A DNA stretch of 64,000 nt from Sternotherus odoratus. Taxonomy: Eukaryota; Chordata; Testudines; Kinosternidae. The stretch is taken from positions 27,106,189 to 27,170,188 of the forward strand of contig JAVMKO010000010.1 in the NCBI GenBank assembly GCA_032164245.1. Reading direction: 5' to 3'. The notes under the pieces were generated by a model. It did not search any database. It was given only the letters and a program-made list of their open reading frames with translations, and was not told where the DNA came from. Below, piece after piece: positions 1-11,250 of this stretch (within the stretch, counting starts at the first letter, position 1; each line of letters starts with the position of its first letter). Made by a program: the position numbers and the translations under genes.

Positions 1-1370
1 TAAAAAGGTCTTGGCAATGTATAGGGCCAAGCCACAATTTGTGTGTTAACTCCGTGGCTTCAATTTGCTGAGCAAATAAACTTGTATTCAAGGTCTCCTG
101 TGTCTACCTGTCTTTGAAGGTAAAATTGGGACAGGCCTCCAAAGAAACGAAGCCATTTGTGCAACATAGAGCTGGTCAGAGAAAATTTTATGCAACCATG
201 TTTTGTTGGAATATTGTGATTCGAATGGAAACACTTTGCAAAGTTGGGTCAATTTAGCTGGAATTCCATTTAGAAAATAATATAGAAAAAAGTTCTGACA
301 ATGTTGAAACTTCCTGCACGGTTGAATAGCCACTGAGAGTTACAGTGCAGCAGCATGTCAGAGGGGCTCAGTCCCCCCTCCACACTCACTAGTGACAGTC
401 ACTGCTTTGTGTCCCCACCCTGTACTTTGAGATTCTTCTGAAAAAAAGTAATGCACATAATTATAATTTCTTCCTCTCTCCTCCACTACCTGTTAAATAA
501 CCATACTGTCTCCAGGGTAATTACAATCCACCTACTTAAATATATCTGGTAATCTCAACCAGGTAGGGTATTTTTTTCAGTTTTTGTCCTAAACTTTTTG
601 TCCTACTGTATAGTGCTGGTCTGACATTTTAAACATGTCCTATTTTTTATTTCAGTGGTGGGTGATTTCTTCATGAAAAATAAAATAATAAATTTGTCAT
701 TCTCCAAAATAAGCATTTGTAGATATGAGACCTTGGTCTTGCAAAGGCTTATGAAAGTGCTTACAGTTAAGAAATTGCAGGAGTTTTTGCAGTGTCAAGG
801 CTGTAAAATGTAAGCTCCTTAGGGAAAGACTCATTTTATTTATCTGTAAAACTCACTGGCACATCTATGTGCTGTATGAATAAATAACAATTTAAAACAT
901 TATATAAAATTACTATAGTGGCATTAGCATTGCAGCATTAGTTCAATTAATTGCGGACCAAACCCCTTCCCTATGTAAAAGATGTGGGTGGAATGAAGGA
1001 GAGAAAGACAAAGATATGATTTTTAATGTGTGACCCCAGATGTATCCAGCACCTATCACAGACCAGGGATAACATAGGCACTGCTTGAAGCAGAGCCTCT
1101 GAATTGATCAGCTCCTATTCCCATCCCTTGCTAGACTGTACTGTTGGGTCCATAGCCTCCTCTCCCCCAGATTTCCCACCACTGCCCCCAAAGGAGAGAG
1201 AGATTATTGTAGAGACAGGGTGCTGGCGTAGTTACTGCTGCTTTGCCTGTTCCGCAATGGTGCTTTTCACTTAATTTTTGATTGTTTTTATTTGTAGGCG
1301 ATTGCTGGCACAACAAGGCAGCATCTCCCGGTGCAGGACATCAGACTTGAACTAGTTCTTATCCCGACCC
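1..1370. other. AT-rich non-coding DNA, probably ICE2 intron 1
   Basis: This stretch is AT-rich and holds no reading frame that looks like a protein. It lies downstream of the splice donor of the short minus-strand exon at 2009-2037, so it is inferred to be the start of the first intron of that gene. I saw no sequence resembling a second ICE2 exon here. No recognisable interspersed repeat was found. Confidence 0.4.
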
Positions 1371-1578
1371 TCGCCGCACACCTGCGGGGCTCGGGTCAGA
1401 GCACGCAGCGGTGCCAGCGATCGCCTGTCCCGGCTACACGAGCGGACCCAGTGCGCGGCCCCCGAGCAGCTGGGCCGGTGGGAAAGGCCATGTGGCGGCG
1501 GCAGCGAGCGGGGACCCCCGCTCAGCAGCCAGGGGGCGGGAGGTACCGGCTGGCTCACGGGGGGCTCTGAGCGACACG

Positions 1579-1688
1579 CAGGGCCGGCGACAGGGGGGTA
1601 CTACGGGTAGAGCTGTACCGGGCCCCGGACTTAAGGGGGGCCCCCTTAAGTCCGGGGCCCATAGTCCCCCCCCTTGTCGCCGGGCCTG
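1579..1688. mobile_element. Palindromic hAT-like MITE, copy 1
   Basis: This 110-bp near-palindrome starts with CAGGGCCGGCGACA and ends with TTGTCGCCGGGCCTG. A 40-bp block at 1593-1632 is identical to 2725-2764 in the second element. The centre is self-complementary (GGCCCCGGACTTAAGG against CCTTAAGTCCGGGGCC). The 8-bp flanks do not match, so the copy may be partial or old. It lies inside the probable first intron of ICE2. Confidence 0.6.
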
Positions 1689-2008
1689 TCTCCGCGGGCT
1701 GGGCGCGGACGGTGCTGGTGCCGGGATGGTTTATTGCCGCCGCCTGTGGCTGAGGTTAGGGGGGGGGGGCGCAGGAGCAGCCGCCTTGCCGGAGCCTGAG
1801 AAAACCCCTCCCCCGGCGCGCTGGGGCGGGAGCCGGGCCGGGGTGCAGCGGGGCGGCCCTAGCGTGTCCCGGGGTAGCCCCGGTGGGAGACCGCCCCCCC
1901 CCCCGCCCGCCCGCCTGCAGCAGGGGGTTAGCACCGCGCCGGGAAACCCGCCCGTAACAGAGCCCAGGGGTCAGGATCCCGCCCCAGGACAGAGCCATCC
2001 ATACTCAC

Positions 2009-2037
2009 CAGGTGAGCCGCTTCTCGCCGGCCTCCAT
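2009..2037 (-). CDS. ICE2: First coding exon, probable ICE2 (NARG2)
   Basis: On the minus strand an ATG at 2035-2037, in the context GCCAAGATGG, opens MEAGEKRLT plus TG. A strong donor GTGAGT follows at 2003-2008, so the exon ends in phase 2 and the split codon would be Trp. Human ICE2 has a Trp-Asp-Ile-Ser-Pro-Lys-Asn stretch near its N terminus, which fits continuation after this Trp. ICE2 is also the gene immediately 3' of RORA on the same strand in mammals. ICE2 is a subunit of the little elongation complex, which supports RNA polymerase II transcription of small nuclear RNA genes. Only 29 coding bases are in the window. An in-frame ATG at 2245-2247 would extend the protein by 71 residues if transcription started upstream of it; I chose the downstream ATG because a CCAAT box and an E-box lie between the two. 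The identity rests on synteny plus a very short match. Confidence 0.55.
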
Positions 2038-2711
2038 CTTGGCCGCCCTACCCCCCCGAAGGAGCACGTCCCCCTCCCCCCAGCAACAGCAAACTGCCTC
2101 TTTCCCGTACCTATCCACCCCCTCCCTGCCTCCTTTAGTGAGCTGCCCAATCAGCGCCTCGGAGCGCGCACACCGCGGTCTCACGTGGTTGAGGCAGCCA
2201 ACCAGAGAAGGAGCTCGAGCAGCAACTGCAGCTCCGTTAGCGGCCATCTTTGGTGTGGGCAGAGTGAGCCTTCCCTACGTTGGTGGCCCGGTGGAGAATC
2301 TCACCCTCAGGGGCCGGGGCGGGGATTCGCGGTTCCCACCCCCCCCGAGCGTCCCGTCCCGGGAGACAGAGCGTGGCCGTGGGGGCCGCTCTCAGGTGGA
2401 CTCCGGCGTGGCCAAGTAAGGGCTTTTGTATTTAAAAGGCGCTTTGATCGCCAGAGAGTCGCAGGCTGCGGGCTCGTTTCCGTTGGGCTTTGTACTGGGT
2501 GAATTCAATGCAGTTCGTTTAAACGGGTGAACCGCGCAGGCGTGGTACTGAGTCCCCGCCCCCCTTTCAGTTAGGAAAACACACCCACATTCCTGAACTC
2601 TTGCCCCGCCCACTTAACACAGCCCCTGCTCCCCTTTATCGTCCACACTTGGGATGTGCTTCGACTGTTCAACGGGGACCGCACTGAGGCCAGAGACCCG
2701 GGGGTGGAGAG

Positions 2712-3211
2712 CAGGGTGGCCAAAGGGGGGTACTACGGGTAGAGCTGTACCGGGCCCCGGACTTTAGGGGGCCCCCGGTACACAGCTGTACCCATAGTCA
2801 TCCCCCCTTGTCGCCGAGCCTGGAGAGCGGGGAAGGGGTGGGGAGGCGGCGCGGCTCCCTCCGGACCAGCGCCCGTGTCCCCGACAGGAGCAGTGAGCCT
2901 GGCCGGCGGCAGCGGCGCACCACCGCCTGCAAAGAGGGCGAGGGCGGGGAGGCTTCACAGCACTGGAGGGCTTCCCCCGTCGGGTCTGGGGGAGAAAGGG
3001 CGCGGGGCGGGGCGGGGGGGGGGGGGGAGAGCAGCAAAGGCGGCTCGCGCCGCTCCCGGGCTTGCGCTCCCGCAGGACCCCGCACTGCCGCCAGCCGCTG
3101 TCAGCTCCGGGGGGAGGGGGGAGTGCCAGCTAGGCTGGGGGGGCCCGGCTGGGCTGGGGGGCCCCCAAATGATCAGATTAGGGGGGCCCCAAATTTATGT
3201 CGCCAGCCCTG
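2712..3211. mobile_element. hAT-like non-autonomous element, 500 bp
   Basis: The element is flanked by a perfect 8-bp duplication GTGGAGAG at 2704-2711 and 3212-3219, the length expected for hAT transposition. It starts with CAGGGTGGCCAAA and ends with the complement of CAGGGCTGGCGACATAAA, so the termini are imperfect inverted repeats. The first 111 bp form a near-palindrome shared with the copy at 1579-1688. The interior is very GC-rich and codes for no recognisable protein. Confidence 0.75.
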
Positions 3212-3229
3212 GTGGAGAGAGGGCGGATG

Positions 3230-6200
3230 ACCTTTTATAATAACCTGAGAGTACACACACATTTATTGGTGTAATATTTGTAATGCAACGCAACGTTGTA
3301 TGCCACAAAATTAGAACTACTACAAAATGAATTTTATATAAACACGCCCACTTCCCTGTGAAATGTGAGCTTGTTTAGAAAGGTAGTGCCACGTTTTCTT
3401 CTCATGAGCCTTGGCAACCCCATGTCCGCCCCTCCAGGGCCACTGAGGCGAGACATACCTCCACCGGGAGGAGGGGCTGGGCTGTGTGCTTCAGCTGTCC
3501 TGGGTGGTCCTCTGCATCTCAGGGCAAAGGGCACCTCTAGGCATCCAGCCCAGCCTGGAGAAGAGGGGAGCAGCAAGCATGGGAGAGGGCTGGAGGAGAG
3601 GAGACACACAGCCAGGCAGGGGGCTGAGGAGGGTGAAGGAAAGGAGGCAGGCCCACCAACAGCAATTTCAGGCCCCAGGGCAGAACAGGCAACGGGTCTC
3701 AACGCATGCTTAACGGTGCTGCGTCTGGGCTAGCTAGCGCCCAGCAAGCTGCTGCCTGTGCTGCTGGGCGTGCTCCTTTGGCATGGTCAGGGCTTCCATG
3801 TGCTCACTCACTAAGGTTGCCAGCTGTCTAAATGAGCAAACCCAAAGACTCTTGCCCTGTCCACCCCTTTCCTAAGACTATGCCCCTTTCCCACCGCTTC
3901 TCTGAACCCTTGCCCCCTGCTCACCCCCTCCCTCTGTTGCTCTCCCTCACCCTCACTCACTTTCACTAGGCTGGGGCAGAGGGTTGGGTACAGGAGGGCT
4001 ACAGACTGTGGGAGGGAGTTTGGGTGTGGGAGGGGGTGCAGGCCTGGGATGGAGTTTGAGTACAGGAGGGGATGAAGAGTCGGGCTCCAGGAGAATGTTT
4101 GGATGTGGGAGGAGGTGTGGGGGGTGCCAGCTCTGGAAGGGAGTTTAGGTGCAGCCAGGGGGATGGGAGGCCAGGCTTGTCGGGAGTTTGGGTGCGGGCT
4201 CTAGGTTGGGACAGGGAGTTGTGGTACAGGAGGGAATTGGGGAGGAAGCACTTACTCGGGCGGGGCCCGAAAGCGATCAGCACACCCCTCTGGCAGCAGC
4301 TCCTAGGTGTGGGGGGGAGCATAGATTATCCCAGCAACCGCCCCTGCAGATCCCATTGGTCGCAGTTCCTGGCCAATAGGAGCTGCAGAGTTGACGCTCG
4401 GGTGGGGGCAGCGTATGGATACCTCCTCCCCAGGGGCCACAGGGACATGTCGGCCGGGTCCGTGAGCGGCATGCAGCAGGGGTGGACAGGAAGCCTGCCT
4501 TCGCCCCACTGCCAGCGACAGCCAGGGGACCCTCTGCCCTTTTAAATCATCCAGGCCCCTGGGAAATTGCCCCATTCGCCCCCCTGTTGGCGGGCCTGAG
4601 AGGAGGGATGAAGCAGGCAGGAGGGCTGTGGAATGGAGGAGAGGAGGGACTCACCAGGCAGTGGTGGGAGGGGGCAGAGCAGGGATTGGACAAGGCAGAG
4701 TGCAGGCTTAGCCTCCCCTGGCTTATTTTACCCACCACACATGATCCACTTTCTTCCCTTGACTCTCTTTTGGGGTGGTGGAATCTTCCTAACAATGGGG
4801 AGCAACTGGCACCCAAGCTGTGGCCCCCACCCCTCCCTGCTGCTCCTCCCCCCTAAATCCCCTGTTGCACTACCCCCTCCCTCCCAAGACCCTGCTCCTG
4901 CACCATCTCTTCCCCTCAAGAAACTCTCCCCCCCCCCCCTTCCCGGTTGTTCATCTTTACAGTCAGTTAAAAGTGGGAGGCCTATGATGCTCTGCCCCCC
5001 CCCCCATTCTGGCACCCCTGCTCTGTTTCCTACAAGCAGTCCCTGATGCCACTACCTTTTAATTTTCCTCAGAGCCAGCTCAGCAGCCCTACCTGCAAGA
5101 AATCAGCAGGGGATCATAGAGAAAAGTTTATCTCTGCCTAATATTACTGCACTTAGGCTTGAACACAGAGAGAATTTTCTGAGAACTTACAGGTAGGAGT
5201 TTAAATTAATTTTAAATTAGGTCCTTTAAGAAATGTACCATTCTGTGTCTGCCCATTTAGTTGTTAATACAACGCTTTCAATGTTCCATTTAGTTAAAAC
5301 TCACTGCAGTCTTGTGCACAAGATAAATTTCAACTTTTTAAAATTAATTGTTATGTTTTTCGTATTCTCCTTCATAACTGAAAGTTTCCTCTTCAGTATA
5401 GGCTGAACAATAACACTCTTCTATAGTTGCAGGATTTTTCAACCCATTTTCTTTCTGAGGTTCCCCCAACATGCTATAAAACCCCGCTGGCCCACCTGGA
5501 AGGGGAGTGGGGGAAAGGGGATTGGAGTTCTGGTGGGTGGGAGTGGCCTCAGGCATAGGCATAGTTTGATTTCTGTTTTGTTGGAACAAGGCCTGGCAGG
5601 GCTTGGGGCAGCTTCACCCAGCGGGGTGTGAGGAGAGAGCACCACCTAAACCTCACTGACTCAACTCAGCAGGCCACTCAGCCTGTGTGGGTGCATGGGC
5701 AGGGAGAGGTGCAATCAAAAATTATAACTCAAAGGAGGGAGCTCAGCTCAGAAAGTCTAAAAACTGCTCAGGGTGCAGGCAGGTGGTAGCTCAGGTGCAG
5801 GGAAAGGGTAGCGTGGGGCTGTGTGCAGGCAAGATGTAACTAGGGCAGGGTTTCTCAAATGCCAAGAGGTTTCCCTGTGGTCACAACAGCTTCCGGAGCT
5901 GTAATGCAGGAGGCCACAATGCATCTGCCCCTCTCCCCTCCCTCCCTGTTCCTCGTGCATGGTCCCTGGAGCTAGGTATAATGCAAGTATCACTTGTCAC
6001 AGCCTTCCAGATAGCTACTAAGTGTCCTGTGAAAAGTGATTGATATTAACATGTCACTTTTCACGATCATATTTTTATTATTGAGTCTGCAAAACCCCCC
6101 TACATGAATAAATTACAGTGATGTGGATGTGTCTACAGTATGTGCTATTTATTTGTTTTTCCAAAAGTTAATCAAGTATTTTAGGAAAAAGTGTCAGTGT

Positions 6201-6289
6201 GGCCACAAGCAAGAGTGGTGGTCACATTCTGAGGCTACCAAAAATTTTGTTCTGACAACCCGAACCGGGGCTGTGTGGATGCAGGGAGT
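3230..6289. other. Intergenic region rich in G-rich repeats
   Basis: No gene was recognised. From about 3815 to 4560 there is a strand-asymmetric block with recurring units such as GGAGGGAGTTTGGGTGTGGG, which resembles a GC-rich high-copy turtle repeat; its termini were not resolved. Runs of C occur at 4927-4940 and 4997-5007. The stretch 5050-5340 is ordinary AT-rich DNA. From 5750 to 5900 there are repeated GGTAGCTCAG-like words, like those at 7400-7540. Open frames here are by-products of GC content. Confidence 0.5.
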
Positions 6290-6297
6290 AGCTAGAG

Positions 6298-7387
6298 CAG
6301 GGGTGGGCAAACTATGTGGCCCGCCGGCCATTTTAATCCGGCCCGCCAGCTTGTTCCTAGCTGAGGGGCTGGGCTGGCGTGCTGCAGGTCCCCGTGGCTC
6401 CCGGGCCGGGCCTGGGTGGAGCGCATGGAGACGCTGGGCACCGGCTCCCTGGCCAGGGCCGGCCGAGCCCGGGGTGCCGCGGGTCCCCGTGCTCGCGAGC
6501 TGTTCCGCCCTGCACTCCCTGGCCGGGGGCTGGGAGGAGCGCTTGGAGCCGCCGGCTGCGCGCTCCCTGGTCGAGGGCCGGCCGAGCCCAGCATGCTGCG
6601 GGTTGGGTCCGCCCCACTCTCCCTGTCCAGGCAGCCGGATGGAGTGCAGGGAGCCGCGGGGGCACTCTCTGGCCCAGCGGCCGGGTGGAGCACAGGGGGC
6701 TGCGGGGCCCTGCACTCCCTTGTCATGGGCCGGCCGAGCCCGGTCCTTGGCCCTGCGACCGGGTGGAGCGCTGTGGGCCGTGGGGGCCCACGCGCCCTGG
6801 CCGGGGTCCAAGTCTAGAGGGGAGCTACCGGACCCTGCGCTCCCTAGCCAGGCCCAGTGGAAGAGCGCCCAGCTGACTAAGGTAAGGGGGGGTTTAGGTG
6901 GTGGGATTCCGGGGGTGTGTGTGTGGTTAGGGTGGGGGATCTCAGGAGGGGTCAGTCAGGGAACAAAGCAAGGGGGCTTAGATGGGGGTGGGGTCCCATG
7001 AGTGGTGGTTAGGGTGGGGGGCATCTCGAGGGGGCAGTTAGAACAAAGGGGCTTAGATGGGGAGTGGGCTCCCAGGGGGTGGTAGTTAGGGTGGGGGGGA
7101 TCTTTGGAGGATGTAGTCAGGGAACAAAGCAGGGGGGCTTAGACAGGGGGTAAGGTTCTGGGTCAGCAATTAGAATGGGAGGGGTCTCCGGAGGGAGCAA
7201 TCAGGGGACAAGGGGGGAGTTGGATGGGTCAGAGGTTCTGAGGGGGGTAATCAGGGTGGGAAGTGGGTGGGGGTTGGATAAGGGGCGGGATCAGGCTGTC
7301 TGGGGAGGCACCGCCTTTCCTACCGGGCCCTCTGCCCAATTTTTAACCCCGATGTGGCCCTCGGGCCAAAAAGTTTGCCCACCCCCG
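6298..7387. mobile_element. hAT non-autonomous element with tandem-repeat interior
   Basis: A perfect 8-bp target-site duplication AGCTAGAG flanks the element at 6290-6297 and 7388-7395. The ends are inverted repeats: CAGGGGTGGGCAAACT on the left, and CGGGGGTGGGCAAACT as the complement of the right end. These termini and the duplication length mark a hAT superfamily element. No transposase remains in the 1,090 bp. The left half (about 6400-6850) repeats a GC-rich word containing CCGGCCGAGCCC. The right half (about 6880-7260) repeats a roughly 75-100 bp unit containing TTAGGGTGGGGG and GGGGGCTTAGA. Long frames in the GC-rich half are not genes. Confidence 0.85.
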
Positions 7388-7395
7388 AGCTAGAG

Positions 7396-9294
7396 GCTGA
7401 GCTGAGCTAGAGGCAGGAGTGTAGCTCAGAGGGCTTGGAGAGAGGTAGCTAGGGGCTGTGTGTGGGGAGAGGGTAGCGCAGGGTGCAGGCAGGGGTGTAG
7501 CTCACGTTGCAGGGAGGGGTTTAGGTAGGGGCTGTGGGTCCCGAGGCCCCCCTCCCTTGTGGTTGCTACTCCCTAAGGGCTCTGCCAGCCCTGGAGCCGT
7601 GTCGCATGGGTGGCTCTTACCGGCTGCGAGCAGTCAAAGCTGAGCTGAGGAGCAGCCTCGGCCCACGGCACCAGGAGACTGGGAGCACTGCAGCTGCCTG
7701 CTCCATAGCACCACCCAGAGTAGCAATCCTGACCTGACCTGGCCAGAGGAAGGGGGCCTCAGGAAAGAGAGGAGAAGGGGTATTTGTGGAGTAGCTGGTC
7801 AGAGGAAAGAGGACATTACTCCACATTTCAACTCTGTGCAAACTTATCTTGATCTTCTTGGCCCAGATCTTCAAAAGGGTTTAAACTCCTAGCTTCCATC
7901 GATTTTAATAGGTGCTTTGAGGATATGAGCCCTTGGCCTTGTGAGTATTCATTAGCACAGTCTATAATTCCAGGATCACATACTATTATTTCCATAGGAC
8001 CCCTGTCTCATTCAGTTGCACAGACTAGACCTGCTCTGTGAATGAATCAGGATTATGTAGTGAAGCAAGTTGTTGTGTATGGGACTCATGCATCATTTGT
8101 TCAAAAGTGAAGGTTTGTAATAAATGAGGATTGCACAAAAAATGGTTAAAGTGGTTAAATGCTTCTCTGGAGACTTAGATTCTATCCTTGCACCTCTGCC
8201 ACTGAGTTCCTTGGTGAGGCTGGGCAAGCCACTTAAATCAAACTTTTCACAGGTGGTCACAAATATCTCAATTTCTTGGTGTCTGGTGTGACACCTTGGG
8301 TTCTGATTTGCAGAAGTGCTGAGAACTCACAGCTGCAAGTGAAGTCTTGGGAGCCATACTCTGAACATATAAAGCGTGATATGCTAAGTATGTTGAAAAA
8401 TCAGGTCCTAAATGTCTCAAATTAGTCACCCACAATTAGTAGATCTTTCTGACCTTAATCTCTGTGCCTTAGTCAGTTCCACAAGTGTAAAAAGGGGAAT
8501 AATAATACCCTCTCATCTCACAGAAGTGTAGTGAATACACACACACACACACACACATTTTTGAAGCACTCAGATAATATAGAAACGCCTTGAGGAAATT
8601 ATTAATTCTGTCTTCAGAGCAGGGTTTGGATAGTATGCAGTAAAAAAAAAAAAAGGCATGGGCCAAACATTAAACCAGGAAAAACTAAATATTGAGTAGC
8701 ATCCATCCTGTGTACTGAATGTGGTTGGGATCCTGTGGCAAAAATAGCATGAGATCATGTAATTATAATGCATACACACAAGGGGGCTGAATTAAACTTG
8801 CAGAGTCAATAGTAATCTTGGCATTTCCAACAGTTCAGTGCTTGGCTTAATACTGTTCTTTTAAGGTAGTTCTTTGTGTGCAGTGGCTTCTCCACAATGT
8901 GATATCTATATAGCTGAACCTGGACAGACTCTCTTCATTACATGCCAGAACTGTTCTAGGATAGCAGACCTTTGGATTCCAATCCTCACACGTGTTCACT
9001 CTCACGCTGCTAACATCCTTGATGTTGTCATCGTTGAGTCTATATGTATCTAATAATTTAGTGGGATAAAGACATGTGCACCTAGATTCTTTACTATGCC
9101 TGTCAGTGTCAAAGGGTTGAATACTAATACATTTTATAGAGGTTTATTTGTTCAACAAAATCCACCATGACACATCTAGAGCTTGATCAACTTTGTACCT
9201 CTGTACAGCCACCATGGAATACATTTAACACATAACACAATGCAGAAAATGAGTATTATCGTAATGTCAAAAAATAATAAGACAAGTGTTTCCA
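7396..9294. other. Intergenic DNA downstream of RORA
   Basis: The first part (7396-7540) is a G-rich mosaic of GTAGCTCAG-like words. From 7800 onward the sequence is AT-rich. MIR-like SINE remnants are likely at about 8165-8260 and 8440-8530, followed by an (AC)n microsatellite at about 8536-8557. No coding exon was found. The RORA transcript is inferred to end at the right edge. Confidence 0.45.
8165..8557 (+). repeat. MIR-like SINE remnants plus (AC)n microsatellite
   Basis: The words CTCTGCCACTGAGTTCC and GGGCAAGCCACTTAAATC match the core of MIR/CORE-SINE repeats. A later piece with CTCTGTGCCTTAGT and AATAATAATACCCTCTC matches their 3' half. The two pieces are separated by about 180 bp of other sequence. 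The (AC)n run closes the block. Confidence 0.45.
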
Positions 9295-9309
9295 TTAGAA
9301 GCTGAAACT

Positions 9310-9315
9310 TTTATT
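9310..9315 (-). terminator. RORA: Candidate distal poly(A) signal of RORA
   Basis: AATAAA on the minus strand, followed within 20-45 nt by a T-rich stretch (CTTATTATTTTTT), the usual arrangement of signal and downstream element. It is the leftmost good candidate in the repeat-poor AT-rich block after the stop codon; another AATAAA lies near 9145. Confidence 0.35.
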
Positions 9316-11203
9316 ACAGGATAACAGTACATAAAGCACATCTAAAATTGATGTGTTCAATGCACTTAATAAAGGTAATGTAATATTAAAGGTACAAGTT
9401 TCTAAGTACAATATAACAACATTCATATTAGAATGAAAATTGGAGTATTTAAAGGACAACATTAAATCTCTTATTTTTACAGTTGTATTTACAAAATGAA
9501 TCAAAATACTTTTTTCAGGACTCAGAGTAAAATAAACTGTTAAATATAAGCAGACTATTGTAAGAGTGAGTTTAAAAGAAGATTCAAGAAAGTGAAACGT
9601 TAGGTGATAATGGGTAAAGATCATTAGCAAAGTTTTAGTACAATACCATTTTAACATTTCTCTTGATGGCTTATACTTTTATTGTGGCTAGAAAAGGAAT
9701 TTTTACATACTGTACACATTTACATGTACAGTATGATTTCATTTAAGCTTGCATGTATTTACAGAAAACTGAGTGTGTTACTCAGTGAGGTTTGTGAAGT
9801 TCATGTGCTTAATCATCAAACCAACACATATTTGTAATCAGCACTTATTCTGGTCTCTTTAAACATTTAGTTACAGGAGAAAATATAATCAGAGGGTTTT
9901 GCATAATTTATATAACAACTAAACCTAAACAACCAGGGAGAACATTTTCCTAGCATAAAGTTTATGATGTATATGTTTGTAGATAAAAAATTAAGAGATC
10001 CTCCATTGATTGCTGTTTGAAAGTATCAAAAGGATGTAAATCAACAAGGGTTCTAGAAATAAAATCATCATGGCTTGTATTTAAATAAGACTAGCAGGTC
10101 TTATTTAAAAGGTTTTAAAAGTAATTGTCCTGATAGTGTTTGCAATTAAACTTTCTACTTACGAAAATATACCCATGGTGCAGTAAAGTTTGTATTTATT
10201 TTCAGGACAAAAGTATGTTACTGTAAAAAAAAAATTCCCTTGGATTGGGGGTACAAAAGCAGTGCATGGAAGCCAAGAATCATGACTTTAAAATTCACAA
10301 TCTTCTGTTATCAAAAAGTGCAGTAAACAGAAACATTGTCTTTAATAAATTGCTCAAAAATCTTTGCTAAAGATCTTATAAATTCAGTAATATTACAGGA
10401 AAATTCTAATAAATATTTAAAAAGGTTAATTACCTCAGATATTTGATATCCATCAATTTTGTAAGAATTTAAATGACAGTATTCATGGGAGGAGAGAGTT
10501 GAAGCGAAGAGTAACTCCAAGTATGATTTCTAGATAAATAAAGGTATGTATAAAAATTAAGAAAATATTAAGTTCTATGACTGACTGAGTTCCACAAACT
10601 ACATTTCTGCGTTAACTTTTAGTGTCAAAGTCCATCCTTGAACATGCACATATGATTTTAATGAGAATCACATATGCATATATAAAGTCAGAATTTGGAC
10701 ATCAATATTTCGTGAAAGATTTATAGAACATTCCCATTGACAATAACTGGAATTAGGCATATAGGCATGATCATGTGACTTCTGGAATGGCGAGTGCCCT
10801 CAAATCCTGTTAGATTTAGGGGGTAAAAGGTACCCAGCACTTTACAGGTTTAGGTCTATGTATCTCACATGGACTAACTGAAAAAAGAGATTGCCCAAAT
10901 AATTTCAACCCTTAAACTAGACAGCATTTTATACTGGGGAATTGGCTACATATTTTTCATATGATGTGATATACAGTGATAGCATTTTAGCAACCCAATG
11001 GATAATAAACAGGACATAGCACATTTATCATAATTTGAACATAGAAAAATATTTGATATCAAATATCTATTCTGTTGAAGTAATTTTCTCCTCATTAAAT
11101 ATACTACAGAATAATTTATATAATGATACTATGTATTTAAAGAGAAAAAACCATATCCCAAATCTAGTACTCTGATACAGGTACTTGTTGGGCATATGTA
11201 GAT

Positions 11204-11249
<46 letters not shown>

Positions 11250-11250
11250 T
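11204..11250. repeat. (TA)n(CA)n microsatellite
   Basis: About 13 TA units run directly into about nine AC units, within the inferred RORA 3' UTR. Confidence 0.9.

Larger units (their letters stand above)
1370..3230. promoter_or_regulatory. CpG island with ICE2 promoter
   Basis: The block is strongly GC- and CpG-rich, with sharp edges against AT-rich DNA. Between about 2040 and 2260 it has the motifs of a housekeeping promoter: a CCAAT box at 2147-2151, an E-box CACGTG at 2182-2187, and YY1-like AAGATGG motifs on the minus strand at 2034-2040 and 2244-2250. It encloses the probable first coding exon of ICE2. Part of the GC richness comes from inserted repeats at 1579-1688 and 2712-3211. The transcription start is not defined by the sequence, and divergent transcription on the plus strand is possible but unsupported. 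Confidence 0.65.

Noticed and set aside
1411..2502. Plus-strand open frame of 363 codons
   Set aside because: It lies entirely in a CpG island, is Pro/Gly/Arg/Ala-rich, has no domain, and crosses the minus-strand exon and an inserted MITE. GC-rich DNA lacks stops by chance.
6123..7001. Plus-strand open frame of 292 codons, with long minus-strand frames opposite
   Set aside because: Most of it is inside the hAT element with GC-rich tandem repeats. The peptides are repeats of translated low-complexity DNA.
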